A stretch of DNA of 64,000 nucleotides, taken from the NCBI RefSeq assembly GCF_000801105.2, contig NC_079519.1, positions 31,223,288 through 31,287,287 of the forward strand. The letters run 5' to 3'. Under the pieces are notes generated by a model. The model was not told where the DNA came from, ran no database searches, and saw nothing but the letters and a program-made list of their open reading frames with translations. Position numbers and translations under genes: made by a program. This document shows, piece by piece, positions 34,094 to 47,010 of this stretch; within the stretch, counting starts at the first letter, position 1, and each line of letters opens with the position of its first letter. This stretch comes from Raphanus sativus (Eukaryota; Streptophyta; Magnoliopsida; Brassicales; Brassicaceae).

Positions 34094-35460
34094 GATGTAT
34101 CATGTATGGGATTTTATCATAAGCCATACTTTCTCACTACTGTATATCAATGTTCCAAACTAATGATACTCTTATCATGAATTCTCTTTTTAATATTTAT
34201 TTTAGTAATATATTTTTTAAAGTAAGAAAAAAAATTATTTATGTACACAAGAAAATGGAATGGAACTTTTTTCATTAAAGGTTACTTAATATTTTTACAA
34301 TTGTATGCCATCATCATCTTAACATATCTGATGAAGCTACCCACTTGTTCAATAATGATATTATCAGATATGCTGCACTAGCCATCCTTGGTTATAAACT
34401 GATTGCATAGCTTGTTTAATAGTATTTAGATTTTGTAAACTTAGATGAGCTAAACTAGAATAAAATACATATCTAGAAACAGAAGTCAAATTCAAAATCA
34501 GATATACGGAGATGTGAGTAAAACTATAGTTTAAATTCTATGGAATAATTTTATGAAATCATGGGGCTCTATAAAATTATACACTAGTTTGGGTGGGGGG
34601 CAGACAAATGCCCTTCTCATGGTAAACACTGCCCTGCACAAAACCTAAGTACCGGCGACAATTAACAATTAATATACATGGTTCGAGTGACAATTTTTTC
34701 AAGTATTAGCTATATTTAAATAAACGTACTTGTCATGTTCTTAAACATTGATCCAATACATGAGAAGCTAGAGCAAACACACAAACGTAAAAGATGACCA
34801 TATATAGTTTTAATACAAATCATTTAAAACTCTAAATCTATCTATTGAAATCATTTAATATTTTCATTAAAAATTAAATCATTTTAAATGTTAAATTGAA
34901 TACACCTCTGAAATACAACATGGATTAATTATTGGCAAATATACAATGGTCTTCTTAAGAAAAGACCTACAATGGCCTTGATTCTAATCATACGAAAGTC
35001 TGACCACGTCGTAGCAATTGTCTTCCAAAGCGATAAAATATATGAATTTCGTTAATATTGGTTATGATTCCAAATAATATACAATTAAATATTAACGTGC
35101 AAATTAGTGCCAAACAAGAAAGATGATTTATAGTCTAGGAAAACAAAGAAGGATAATATTAACATACTTAAACACAGCCGATCAACGACACCAAGTCACG
35201 TAAGCATATATCAATAATGTTGTCCCACAAACAAATTGTTTTCATTATCATGGTTATCATTCACAGATGAATTGACTCTTCCTATATTTGAAGGGCGTCA
35301 GATGAAATTTCTGTAAGAAAAATATGTGATGTCAAATAAATAGGGCGAAATTCTTATAATATAAAGTATTTAGTTCTTTTTTCAAATTACTGATCATGAA
35401 CAAATGCTCGTCTACGCATTCAAGCAATATTCAAGAAATCACTAGATGATCTAAGCGATT

Positions 35461-35498
<38 letters not shown>

Positions 35499-36137
35499 TA
35501 TACAAAATATTTTAAATTTTGAATTGAAATTTATATTATTTTTAAAAATATACAAAATATAATAAATTAAGAATTTGTATGGATTTTATTAATTTAGTAC
35601 ATTTAAATCGATTTAAACCGGTTTTAATAAATTTGTTACTGTTTAAACTGATTTGAGTGGTAAAAATTGTTTAGGCTAAAACCCAGTTACTACCTAGACA
35701 CCGCAAACTGATTTTTAGAACCTTGCATCCAAGTATACAATGTAATTATTTGTAACCTGCTGAGGGAAAAATGAGTATGTGAGACCTTCTACCCTGAATT
35801 TTGATGCTTGTTAGGAACAAAGTTTTGACACATCCGGGAAGTTGGGGTCGAGGGTTGGTGCCACTTGGTCAATGCGGAAACATGTTGACACTAAGTATAC
35901 AAAGCTAACTCCATCGTCAAGTCTATACCTAAGATCAGTCGGAACGGTTCAAGTCGGATGAAACTGGAATAGATTCTTGTGTTGAACCTAGTTACATACT
36001 TTAATCAAATTCATTAGGAATGCAAGTTTCTGGGGAAAACAACTAATAAGCCTTACAAATCGATGACCAGTTCTTAAGAGTTTCAAAATAACACCTAAGG
36101 GCAAGAAACAAAAACAAAAAGACAATAAACTCTCTCT
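34094..36137. other. AT-rich intergenic region, NHX1 to NOP58
   Basis: No supported gene. About 35600-35720 carries ACCTAGACACCGCAAACTG and TTTTTAGAACCTT, resembling a dispersed crucifer repeat also glimpsed at 44610-44740. Remaining sequence is AT-rich and featureless. Confidence 0.5.
35464..35494. repeat. (TA)n microsatellite
   Basis: An uninterrupted TA run of about 15 units in the spacer. Confidence 0.9.
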
Positions 36138-38236
36138 TCAAGCCTCACTCTTCTTCTTTTTCTTATCCTTCTTTTCCTTCTTCTTGGCAGGCATCTCAGT
36201 TTCTTCTTCCTCATGCTTCCTCTTCTTCTTCTTCTTTGAAGGTTCCTCAGTCTTAGGCTCTTCGGTCTCAGGCTCTACTTCAGCCTTCTTCTTCTTTGAC
36301 TTCTTCTTAGATGGTTCCTCAGTCTTGGCTTCTTCCTCCTCTGCTTCAGCCTTCTTCTTCTTCTTTTTATCCTTCTTCACACTCTCCTCAGCTTTAGAAG
36401 TTTGTCCAGTAACAGAGTCAGCAGCAGTGTTGTAAGTCTGCACAAAATAACAATCCAACTCAGTACCACAAAATACACAGTTCCAAAAGTTCACAGAAAC
36501 AAACAAGTTTTAACTGACCTTAGCAGGAGTGATCAGACCACCAGATCCCACCTTCTTATCCTTGTCATAAGCTTCAATCTTTGGTTTGCCTTTAGCTGAG
36601 CCAGAGAGACGTCCTGCGTCTTTCCCTTCCAGACTTCTCAACCTTGCTTCAAGCTGTGTCCATAACACATTACAACACATTCTCAACTCGGTTGTTCAGA
36701 TTGACATGAAAGAAGAAACTATTGAAGCGTTCGTTACCTTTAAACGGTTCTCAACTCCCATACTATTGTCCTCCCCATCACCAAGAGCATCACAACGGAT
36801 AGCAAGCGCAGCTTTCGCAGCTAGCGACCTCGAGATTTTACCCTTGTTCTTGGGCGCAGCTTGGCCAACCACAGATGCATGGTAGATCAGACCGTACTTA
36901 GGAGTAGCGTGTTTGGTCTTTAGAGCTCTGAAGAGAGCCTTCTCAGCTCCAAGAATCTGAATAGTGCTCCCAGGCTGCTTCGAGAGGTTCAACAAACTAC
37001 CACCGTGAGAGATCAGACGAGCACCAACGAGCTCACCAACAAGGCTGGTCAGGTTCGGCGCAATCGTGTTCATCCTGCTCTTCAAGTAGTCGTAAAGCTG
37101 AGCTCTGTACTCAGAAAGAGACAGAACCTGATCGCAGAGTTCCCTGATGTGCATCAAATCAAGGTCACTCACTTCAGTTCCCATGGATATCACAGCAGCC
37201 TCTTTAAGCTCAGCTTCAACTTCATCAGCCAATATCTATAACATAAAAAAAATTTATAATTCATTTTCAAAAAACTCAGTGCAAAAGAAAAGTCTTAAGA
37301 AAGAGGTCTAACCTCAGAGAAGTCTAGCTTTGCTGCATTGATTCTGTCTCCCATTAGCTTCACAGACTTAGCATAGAGGATGTTGTCACTTATGATCTTG
37401 GCAAGCTCGGGAAAATGCCAGCCGTACCACTCACGAACCCTCATGGCGTAAGTGTTGAGCTCCTTGTCAAGGTCATCAAGCAGACCAATCGCTTGGATGA
37501 TCATAGTATCAACCTTGTCAGAGCTGAACTTCAGCTTATATCTCGCAAGGCTGTGAGACAACCCCAAGCTCATCGGAGCCAAGTCTTGATCTCCCAATCC
37601 GGAGATGAGTTCGGACAACTGGCTTCTCACACCACGCAAGAGCTCCATAACACCATTGTTGTGAACACAGTTTATTCCCTAAGATGAGTGAAGAAAAAAA
37701 TCCGTAAGAATCACAACTCATATTTGGGAGTAAGCAGCACATTCGGATAAAATTACACTAACCAGTTTCTCCTTGATGATGTTTCCAAGCTTGGAATCGG
37801 CAACGGCGAGGGTTTCACCTTGGCAGTTTGCTTTCAGAAACTTGCGGAGACCCTTGCTTGGAGCTCCTTCAAGCAGTTTGGCAACAGCTTCGAGAGCTTC
37901 AGAGGTGTTGTCAAACTTGTCAAAAGCTTTCAGCTTTACCATCTGTACTAACACCAAAGCGTTATGAGAAAGCTTTACGCAGATAAGCCAGAGACTAAAT
38001 ATATCTAAAAGAAAGAAAAAAAAGAGTCACCTTTCTGGCTGAATCTGCAGAGGAGAACACATTACCCAAATCCTACAAAACACAAGTCCACAAACAGAAT
38101 AGATTAGATAAATATAACAAAAATAAATGAAGAAGCTTGTGTAGGTGAAGATGGTAACCTCAACATTGGAGAGCTTTCCTTCATCTAATACTTTAAAAAC
38201 GGCGAAACCAGCTGGCGTCTCAAACAGTAGAAGCAT
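36138..38236 (-). CDS. NOP58: NOP58/NOP5, box C/D snoRNP core protein
   Basis: Seven coding exons: 38236-38159, 38072-38031, 37942-37763, 37678-37313, 37235-36738, 36653-36519, 36437-36138; all in phase, 532 residues. Starts [20 protein letters not shown], the NOP5NT domain (about 2-66). A NOSIC/coiled-coil region follows ([20 protein letters not shown]) and then the Nop RNA-binding domain ([60 protein letters not shown]). The tail (about 440-532) is Lys/Glu-rich with KKKKK blocks typical of NOP58. The protein works in the nucleolus with fibrillarin, NOP56 and 15.5K/L7Ae in 2'-O-methylation of rRNA. From memory the Arabidopsis pair is At5g27120 and At3g05060; the context favours At5g27120. 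A 5' UTR intron (about 38258-38925) precedes the start. Confidence 0.95.
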
Positions 38237-38257
38237 TTTCGCAGTTTCAAGTCAACG

Positions 38258-38925
38258 CCTGAAAAAAATAAGATGAAAGTAAAACACTTAAATCAACTGA
38301 ACGTAAAACTTAAAAAAAAAATCTTTTTCTTAGTTTATTACATGTCAATATAACCTTTATGAAAATACAGGAACTACAAGATAGACAGAACAAAAGTTCA
38401 TTTAGAACTACAAAAAAAAAGTTAATAACCTGGGAACTAAAGCTAATTAGCTATTAATAAACAGAGTGTTTTTTTCTTGTTCTTAGATGACATATTATAA
38501 CACTTACAACTAGATAGACAGAACACGAGTTTAATTAGAACAACAAAAAGCTAATGTCTTGGGAGCAATGGTAAGAAAACAAACTTTAAAAGAAACTCCT
38601 TTTGTCTTTTTCTTAGTTTTACATTTTACATAAAACCTTCATGAAAATACAGGAACAACAAGGCAGGCAGAACACGAGTTCAGACATACAATACTAATGC
38701 GCTAGTAATTAAACAATTTTAACAGAAGAAAATCTTTATTCGTTTACATATCATCATTTTCAAGAAAATAAAAGGAATAACATGATAGAAAGAACACGAC
38801 TTTAAGGCTTCACAACAACCTCATCATCATGACCAAGAACTATACTTAAACGAATATCAAGAACTCGAAACCATGTTAGCATTAACAATGATTAGGAGAG
38901 AGGTCGAGAAAGATTCAGTACCTCG
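38258..38925 (-). repeat. NOP58: Diverged repeats within the NOP58 5' UTR intron
   Basis: The acceptor TTTTTTCAG|GCG at about 38258 and a donor near 38925 (CCGAG|GTACTG on the minus strand) bracket a likely 5' UTR intron. Within it GATAGACAGAACA(A/C)(A/G)AGTT and TTTCTTAGTTT...CTT(T/C)ATGAAAATACAGGAAC recur near 38381, 38515, 38664 and 38784, 120-149 bp apart. I looked for box C/D motifs because snoRNP genes may host snoRNAs and found no paired C and D boxes. Confidence 0.55.
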
Positions 38926-39009
38926 GGAGGTTACGAAGAACAGCTGCGTACGAATGAGAGAAAGAAGCTAGGAGCAGCCGCGAGATTGCTAGGGTTTAAC
39001 AGGGTATTA

Positions 39010-40513
39010 TAGTGGTTGTATAAGTGTAGGAGATTCTCAATACGGCGGCGTTTTCATACGAAGTGGCGGTTTTGTAACCTAGGGTTTTTAAAAATCCAAC
39101 ATTTTGAGCTCAAACTCGGCCCATTAAGTTGAATCCTGTCGGATAGTAGGCAACCCAAGAAAGTAATGCAACAAATAAATTCGTTGAGAATGAAAACAGG
39201 CCCATTTTTATTTTGTTAATAAAATGTACTATTTGTATTTTAACGTGACAAGTAAAATAAAGAACTGAAGATAATAAGTAGACATATGCAGATGATAGAA
39301 ATGTGATAAAAGTGTTATAATGTCTATATTTTATTTGTAAAATTCCCTAAAAATACTCCAGTTAAATTGTGTTGAGTTCTTTAACGCCCAAACTTTTTGC
39401 TTCCTAATTTAATATTTCAACTAATTATTTTATTCATTTTAATTAAAAAATATTGATAAGTTTTAAATAAAAAATATAAAAATCTCAAATTCAAAAACAA
39501 GTATTATAAAATAATATTTTAATTTTAATTTTAGGAATAAAATAATCTGAATTGTGAATAATCTTAGTTTTCTTTTAAATATCAAATTTAATTTATTTTC
39601 TGAATATTAATACAAAATTATTTATTTTTCCTTCAATAATAAGTTTTCTAAATTTTTAAATTTCATCCAAAACTTAGTTGTTTTATTTTATTTTCGTCAA
39701 AGCAAAACTTATTTATTTTATTCCTAACATTTAGTATTAAGTTATAAAATTTTCAAAATTTGTTTGTGAATTTGGAAGCTTTTATAATTTTCTTTTGAAA
39801 TTGTATCAATATTTTATTAAAGTAAACAAATTTTGAATATTAAAATGAGCACGTATTTAAAAGAATTGGTTAAATTTAAAAAAAACTAATTTGTTCAAAG
39901 AGATGAGAGTAAAAGAGTTTTTGATGGCTTTGTTTTGTAGTCTTTTGAAGTTCCTAATGACACAATACAGTATTCTTACTCTTTATGTAACAAGACTTTA
40001 TACCATTTGATACATTAATGGACATAGTATTCCTCTTACATTTGTGGTCTGTAAACTCGTTAAAACATGTATATTGTTTTTTTTGTTGGTTTCACTCTAG
40101 AAAACAACAACTTGAACCAACGTTGAATTGGCCTAGTGATAAAGGGTTTGCGGTTGTAACTTCCGCCACTCGGATTCAACTCATATTGGGAGGAACTATT
40201 TACAATGCTTGGGTTTCCGGCAAAAGGGTGAAACCAAGAAAAACAACAACTTGAAAATTACTATAGCCAAAGTACGCTGAGCTTTTGGACATTGATAGAT
40301 ATAGCTTTAAACTTTCTCTTTCATTCTGATCTTTTTGAATCTTGGATATGCGTTGACACTAATGTGGCTTACTTCTATTTCAGCTAGGGTACAATCAAAA
40401 TGAAGCTTCAAAATCTTATTATACACATCAACATATATACATATAAGTTAGTTTACATACTTTGACAACTCGATACACTTAATTACATAAGCCCCAAGAA
40501 AGAAGAATGGCTA
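39010..40513. other. AT-rich intergenic region with remnant foldback element
   Basis: Contains NOP58 upstream DNA and, at about 39340-39905, an AT-rich element related to that at 57860-58505. The plus-strand frame at 40018-40254 (RIQLILGGTIYNAWVSGKRV) is not recognised. The region separates two blocks that are not adjacent in Arabidopsis. Confidence 0.45.
39340..39905. mobile_element. Degenerate AT-rich element with long inverted termini (copy 1)
   Basis: Left part AAATTCCCTAAAAATACTCC, then TTCTTTAACGCCCAAA; the right part, reverse-complemented, gives TTTTAATATTCAAAATTTG and ACTTTAATAAAATATTGAT, resembling the left interior. The same family is seen at 57860-58505. No ORF. Confidence 0.35.
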
Positions 40514-41643
40514 TCACTTGGCTTGGTTAATCCGAGCAGCTGCAGCTACAGAGGCGGCCACGCCGGTTGGGAAAGTAGTGAGGTGAGGATCGTTCCTCAT
40601 CTCTGCACCTGTCACTCCCTCTGCATCTTTCCTTGTGGCTGGTTTGTCTGACGGTAACTTGCTTCTAGCTCCCTTTCAGAACAATCGTGTCCCCCCAAAA
40701 AAAGAACAAACATGGTCAGATCTCGCACACAAACTGTAAAAGCTGTACACAATCAATCTATCAAGACATTGGCAGGGTCTGATATTTAGGGGTCACAACT
40801 ATTTTTAAGTTAAAATCTTAATAAACATTTTTGATAATTAATTTGGGAGTTGCATTAACCTATGTATAATTGTTCTTTTAACATTTGTGGGTTTGTAGCC
40901 AAAACACATGTTTCATCCGGTTGTGTCCATAACCGATTTTGAGCATTAGCATTTTACTCACAGCGAGGACAACGGCGAGCGTAGTCTTGTCGTCGTCGGA
41001 GTTAGCTCTAGCATTGAGAGTGGCAGCTGATTGAGCAGAAGCGGCAACACCACCGGGCATGATGTTGGTCCGTCCAGTGGCTCTAACCTCGGCCGCTTGT
41101 ATAGCGGCTGCATCACTCCACTCCACCGGCTTATTCCCTGCCGTGAGAACCGCCGCCTCTAGAGCCTCTCCGATAGTTATTGTTCCTTCCGATGCCGGTG
41201 GATTTGCTGCCACCTTTTTCTCGTTTACTTCTTCTCCCTTCGCCTACAGATTTGAGGTTATATATTTATTCCATTTTTTAACAATTTTAGTTAGTTTTGA
41301 TGGTATTATACGATATAGTATGTTAGAATGTAACACATAAATGTCGAAAGTTTTGAGAAGAATCTATTTTTTTTTGTTCAACAAGAAGAATCTACTCTAA
41401 AACACACATATTTGAATCTAACTTTTGAAAAATGTACATATTAGCTAAGAGTCTCCTAGTTATTCATTTTTTATATTTTTTTCAAAATGTAACACATGAT
41501 TTAGCTCATCGGATACTTTTATGGACCTGTTCACCGGAGGCATCGGCGACAACACCTTTCTCTTTTTCCTCCGTCGCCGGGATCTTCTCGGCCTCTTCTT
41601 TTACGTCATAAGTTATAGGCTTATCCAGCTGTTCTTGGCTCAT
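40514..41643 (-). CDS. Seed maturation protein (SMP/LEA family)
   Basis: Three exons: 41643-41527, 41243-40962, 40672-40514; in phase, 185 residues. Contains SMP-domain segments: EGTITIGEALEAAVLTAGNK followed by PVEWSDAAAIQAAEVRATG, and a second, shorter repeat DAEGVTGAEMRNDPHLTTFP then GVAASVAAAARINQ. The Lys/Glu-rich N-terminus (MSQEQLDKPITYDVKEEAEK) is hydrophilic. These late-embryogenesis proteins accumulate in drying seeds and are thought to protect cells from desiccation; expression is usually ABA-dependent, though no ABRE was examined in detail. The best recalled match is At5g27980, whose neighbour At5g27990 (TSR2) is also the neighbour here. It is divergently arranged with TSR2, with a MITE between them. 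Confidence 0.88.
41356..41394. mobile_element. Ultra-short A-tailed insertion in SMP intron 1
   Basis: AGAAGAATCTA at 41356-41366 and 41384-41394 flanks 17 nt; on the minus strand the insert reads TGTTGAAC then nine A. The TTGAAC-A(n) ending matches the 3' end of the LINE fragment at 61660. Confidence 0.6.
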
Positions 41644-41854
41644 TTCTTTTTTTTTTTTTTTCAAACCTAAATTCTCTCTGTTCCTTGTATACCACGCAAC
41701 ACACATATGTAATGTTTAAAAACTTTATATAGTTTTGCATAAGCCATTCAATTCTGTGATCCTCTTATACAATCAGAACAAGGGGTTCTCCTTGTCTCTC
41801 TCTCATTATCTAATCTCCCTTCTAACTAGCCAATATAGAAATCCCACACATACA

Positions 41855-42234
41855 TATATAGTGTTAGACCTGGGCGTTAGGTGTCCCATTCGGTATCGGT
41901 CCTGATTATTTACAAATCTAATTTAATATTAAGTAAACTATCTAAATTAGCTAAAAAATTAATCAAACAACAAAAATATTTTGAATACTTTAAAATATCT
42001 AAATCATCTTAAAATATATAAAACATTAGTATATTTAACTAATTTCATATATTATCGGATTCTAATTTGAATTTCGGTTCGGTTCGGATTATAACCAAAC
42101 ACCAAAGTACTAAGCTCATAAGTCCCATTTAGATATTTTTATATAGCAGTTCGGATTCGGTTACAGTTTTTTTGGTTCGGGTTTAGGTAGGTACTTCGGG
42201 TTAACGTAAAAACGCCCAGACCTATATAGTGTTA
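41855..42234. mobile_element. MITE-like element, 356 bp, with 12-bp target duplication
   Basis: TATATAGTGTTA occurs at 41855-41866 and 42223-42234. The element between starts GACCTGGGCG and ends CGCCCAGACC (reverse complement GGTCTGGGCG), a short terminal inverted repeat with two mismatches. The interior holds repeated TTCGGTTCGG-type sequence. No coding capacity. It lies in the shared SMP/TSR2 promoter region, about 375 bp upstream of TSR2. Confidence 0.75.
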
Positions 42235-42609
42235 TAACATTTGATTCGGTTTTGACTAAACCAAATAAATCGAGTGTGGAAAAAGTAAACCGAGTTAATA
42301 TTATCCGCCGGTTTAGCGTAGTCGATACAATCCGGTTAGGGTATTAATTAGGGTTTCATTCAACAAAGTTTTCAGCTTCACTAGAGAAGAAACAATCACT
42401 TCCTTTTACTCCGCCGATCCCCACCTGCTTCGCTCACCGTCTCGCCGGCGTTTCACAGGTGTTTCTTTTAGTTCTCTCTCTCTCTCTCTTTCACATATCT
42501 CACAAAGTTTCAGCCTTTTCTCGTCTCTGCTGTTCTGAATTTTGAATTTGTCAGCTCAGTAACGATCTCAGTGTTGTTGTTTGATCCATAGAGAGAAGGA
42601 GGAAGAAGA

Positions 42610-43618
42610 ATGGATTCGAGACCCAGTGGACCAGCGATGTTGACGGCGGAGGAGCAAGCCGTTTTAAACGAAGGAATCGGTTTGATACTTTCACGGTGGA
42701 CTGCCATGCGTGCCGCCGTCGATAACGGCTGGGGCGGCCGAGATTCTCATCAGAAAGCCGAACGCACCGTTTCCAATGTTCTTCATTACTTCATCCATCT
42801 GAAAGGTTTCATCTTTATTAATAATTTCCATTAAAAAAGTTTCGATTTTTATCCAAAGCCTGTATTAAAGATGATGTCTTTCTGATCACTTGTCTCTCGT
42901 GTGTTCCTCTTTCTTGTAGATCCAACGATGGGTTTTGATGGGTTAGCTGATATTCTAGAGAATGGTCTTCATGAGCTTAACACTGTGGCTGATGATGGAA
43001 GCCTCGAGGAGGTATATACAATTTTGGTTTAATTCCCTTTTTTTGTTGGTACTGATAGTGTTTCCTTCTGTGTTGTGCTACTGAAAGGTGACAGAGACGT
43101 TGCTAGATTTGTATTATGAATGCCTTGAAGGCAACTACCAAAGGGTTGAGACACTGAGGGTAACTAGTTCTCAGACTAGTGCAAGAGTTGTCAAGGTTTG
43201 TAACTGTATTTTTTTTCAGACATTCTCTCTAGATATCGGCTGTAATGAAGACACGCATGAGATTCAGTTTAGATTCCATTAATGTCCAGTAGTCCTTTGG
43301 TAATCCATGTCTGCTTGATTTCATTAGTTATAGAGTTTTGGTGATTGGGAGAGTTTTTTCAAAAATGTTATGCATTTGTAGTTTGGTTAAGATCATTTCT
43401 TAGAAATGAAGGCTTTCTTGGTATTGCAGGTTTCAAACGGTAACGATGAGGATGATGAGGAAAGCGATGATGAAAATGAGGAGGATACAGACATGATGGT
43501 GGATGCATCTGAGCAATCCTCAAACCGGTTACCAGAAGCCATGCCGGTTGATGAACCAAAAGCTGATGATGGCTGGACGGTAGTTCCAAGTAGAAAAAAC
43601 AAGGGCAAGAGGAACTAA
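42610..43618 (+). CDS. TSR2: Pre-rRNA-processing protein TSR2
   Basis: Four exons: 42610-42805, 42920-43011, 43088-43195, 43430-43618; in phase, 194 residues. The N-terminal half is the TSR2 domain: LNEGIGLILSRWTAMRAAVD, then a GGRDSHQKAERTV segment, a middle part (LADILENGLHELNTVADDGS) and LLDLYYECLEGN. The C-terminal third is strongly acidic (DEDDEESDDENEEDTDMM) and ends DGWTVVPSRKNKGKRN, the conserved WTVV signature. TSR2 escorts ribosomal protein eS26 and is needed for 20S pre-rRNA processing in yeast. Best recalled match is At5g27990. A CT-rich 5' leader (42470-42495) precedes the start. Confidence 0.92.
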
Positions 43619-43974
43619 ACGGTTTTAGGTTCCAATGGTGTTGTGTAATATCTCAACAGTTTTGGTTTGTTTTGTTTTATTACTTAAATAAATACTATTT
43701 TGATTGTTACTCTTTTAACTTTTTAAACAACATCAGAAGGTTGTGTTACTGTTTTTATACATACTAATCTGCTTTGGATTCTCATTCACTTGGAAGATAT
43801 CTCCTCTCTATGTTCATTGTTGATGCACACACTACAGAAGATCGCTTTATAAAACAGGTTCTGTCTTATTGATGTTGTTCATTTATTAGTTAACGTTTAT
43901 AGATGTTACAATGATTAGGAACAACCAGACTGTAATCTTGGTACAAACACTTTGTACCAAAACCGAATCGCCAC

Positions 43975-45819
<1,845 letters not shown>

Positions 45820-46260
45820 ATTGGTCCCTCTTTAAAACTCCTGCTGAGATTCAAAGAAGACACAAAAATACCCAACGATCTTCCTCTAAAACAAATTGAA
45901 AGAAGCAGGAACATAGCGCAACTACATGTTTTAATGGATTAACGAAAAATAACCAAAAAATTAAATAAAGTCAAACCTTTATAGTTCGAAGGATAGTATC
46001 AGTGACGAAGAGAAAATGAGCCGATGATTCTCTAAATCAACCACCAGACTGTATATTTATTACAGAGATATATTATAATAGTATAGTGGTTGTACGATAA
46101 ATATAATCATAATTACGTGTATATATAATATGGTTAAAAGGATTTGTTTTTCAATACGTAACATGTGACGTGACCTAAGGTGCACTGTGCACACAGCACA
46201 CTACACGATGTGAATGAAGTATGAAGACGATTTGGCATGCATAATTATGAGTGATAAAAT

Positions 46261-46298
46261 AATAACGTCTTTGCTCAAAAAAAAAAAAAATAACGTCT
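46261..46298. mobile_element. Ultra-short A-tailed insertion
   Basis: AATAACGTCT at 46261-46270 and 46289-46298 flanks TTGCTC followed by 12 A. Confidence 0.55.
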
Positions 46299-46342
46299 AA
46301 AAGTCTTCTGTCATGTTGCGTAGACTGAAAATAACGTCTTAG

Positions 46343-46390
46343 CACTCAGAGATGGGTGTTCAAAAACAAAAAAAAACACACTCAGAGATG
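46343..46390. mobile_element. Ultra-short A-tailed insertion
   Basis: CACTCAGAGATG at 46343-46354 and 46379-46390 flanks GGTGTTC followed by AAAAACAAAAAAAAACA. The C-interrupted tail resembles the AAAAACAAAA end of the LINE fragment at 61663. Confidence 0.6.
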
Positions 46391-47010
46391 TACTTGTTTA
46401 ATGTCAAGATAATATCTCACACTATTATTTAGAAGTTTTATAAATCCCCTTATGGTCTTACTAATAAAATCACAAAATCTTACCTTATCTCATAGGATTC
46501 TAATCAACGGTCCGATAATATTACAAAATTGCAACTTCAGTTTTTTTTATTTCTTGGTCCATGATGACCGTATTCTTTTACGTTTTCTTGGAATGAAATT
46601 GTTTTTTTAGATTACAAGGAGGTTGCGTGTAGCCGAAGCTTCTAATATTTAAAATTATTTCGTCTATTTTTTTGGATATTGTCTATTTTTGTTCATTCAA
46701 AAAAAAATTGTTTATCTTTGACTAGGTACTTTCCTTGTAATAATACTTAAGGAATTGTTCTTTTCTTTGCCAATGATAAGAGAATTATGCAAGAAAGACA
46801 AGATAGGTAGATGAAGCTACTAACATAGATTAGGATCATCTTTAAACAGTTTTAGGCCAGGGATTACATGGGAAGAGACAATGAAGAACAGCTATAATTA
46901 TCCATCATCTAATATGCAACTATTACAGATTTTACAATGTTCTGCAACAATCAAACCGTATTTTCGTACCAACACTCTTATCGAACCAAAACGAATCACA
47001 CATTTGCCAG

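Larger units (their letters stand above)
45820..47010. other. Spacer between CYSD2-like and DES1-like genes
   Basis: Holds the CYSD2-like 5' leader and promoter and the DES1-like 3' end. Two short A-tailed insertions (46261-46298 and 46343-46390) lie within about 50 bp of each other. A third poly(T)/poly(A) pair near 46660-46735 looks similar, but its repeats are imperfect. No gene seen. Confidence 0.5.

Noticed and set aside
38720..38930. Box C/D snoRNA in the NOP58 leader intron
   Set aside because: One ATGATGA-like C box on the minus strand (near 38825), but no CTGA D box at proper distance and no terminal stem.
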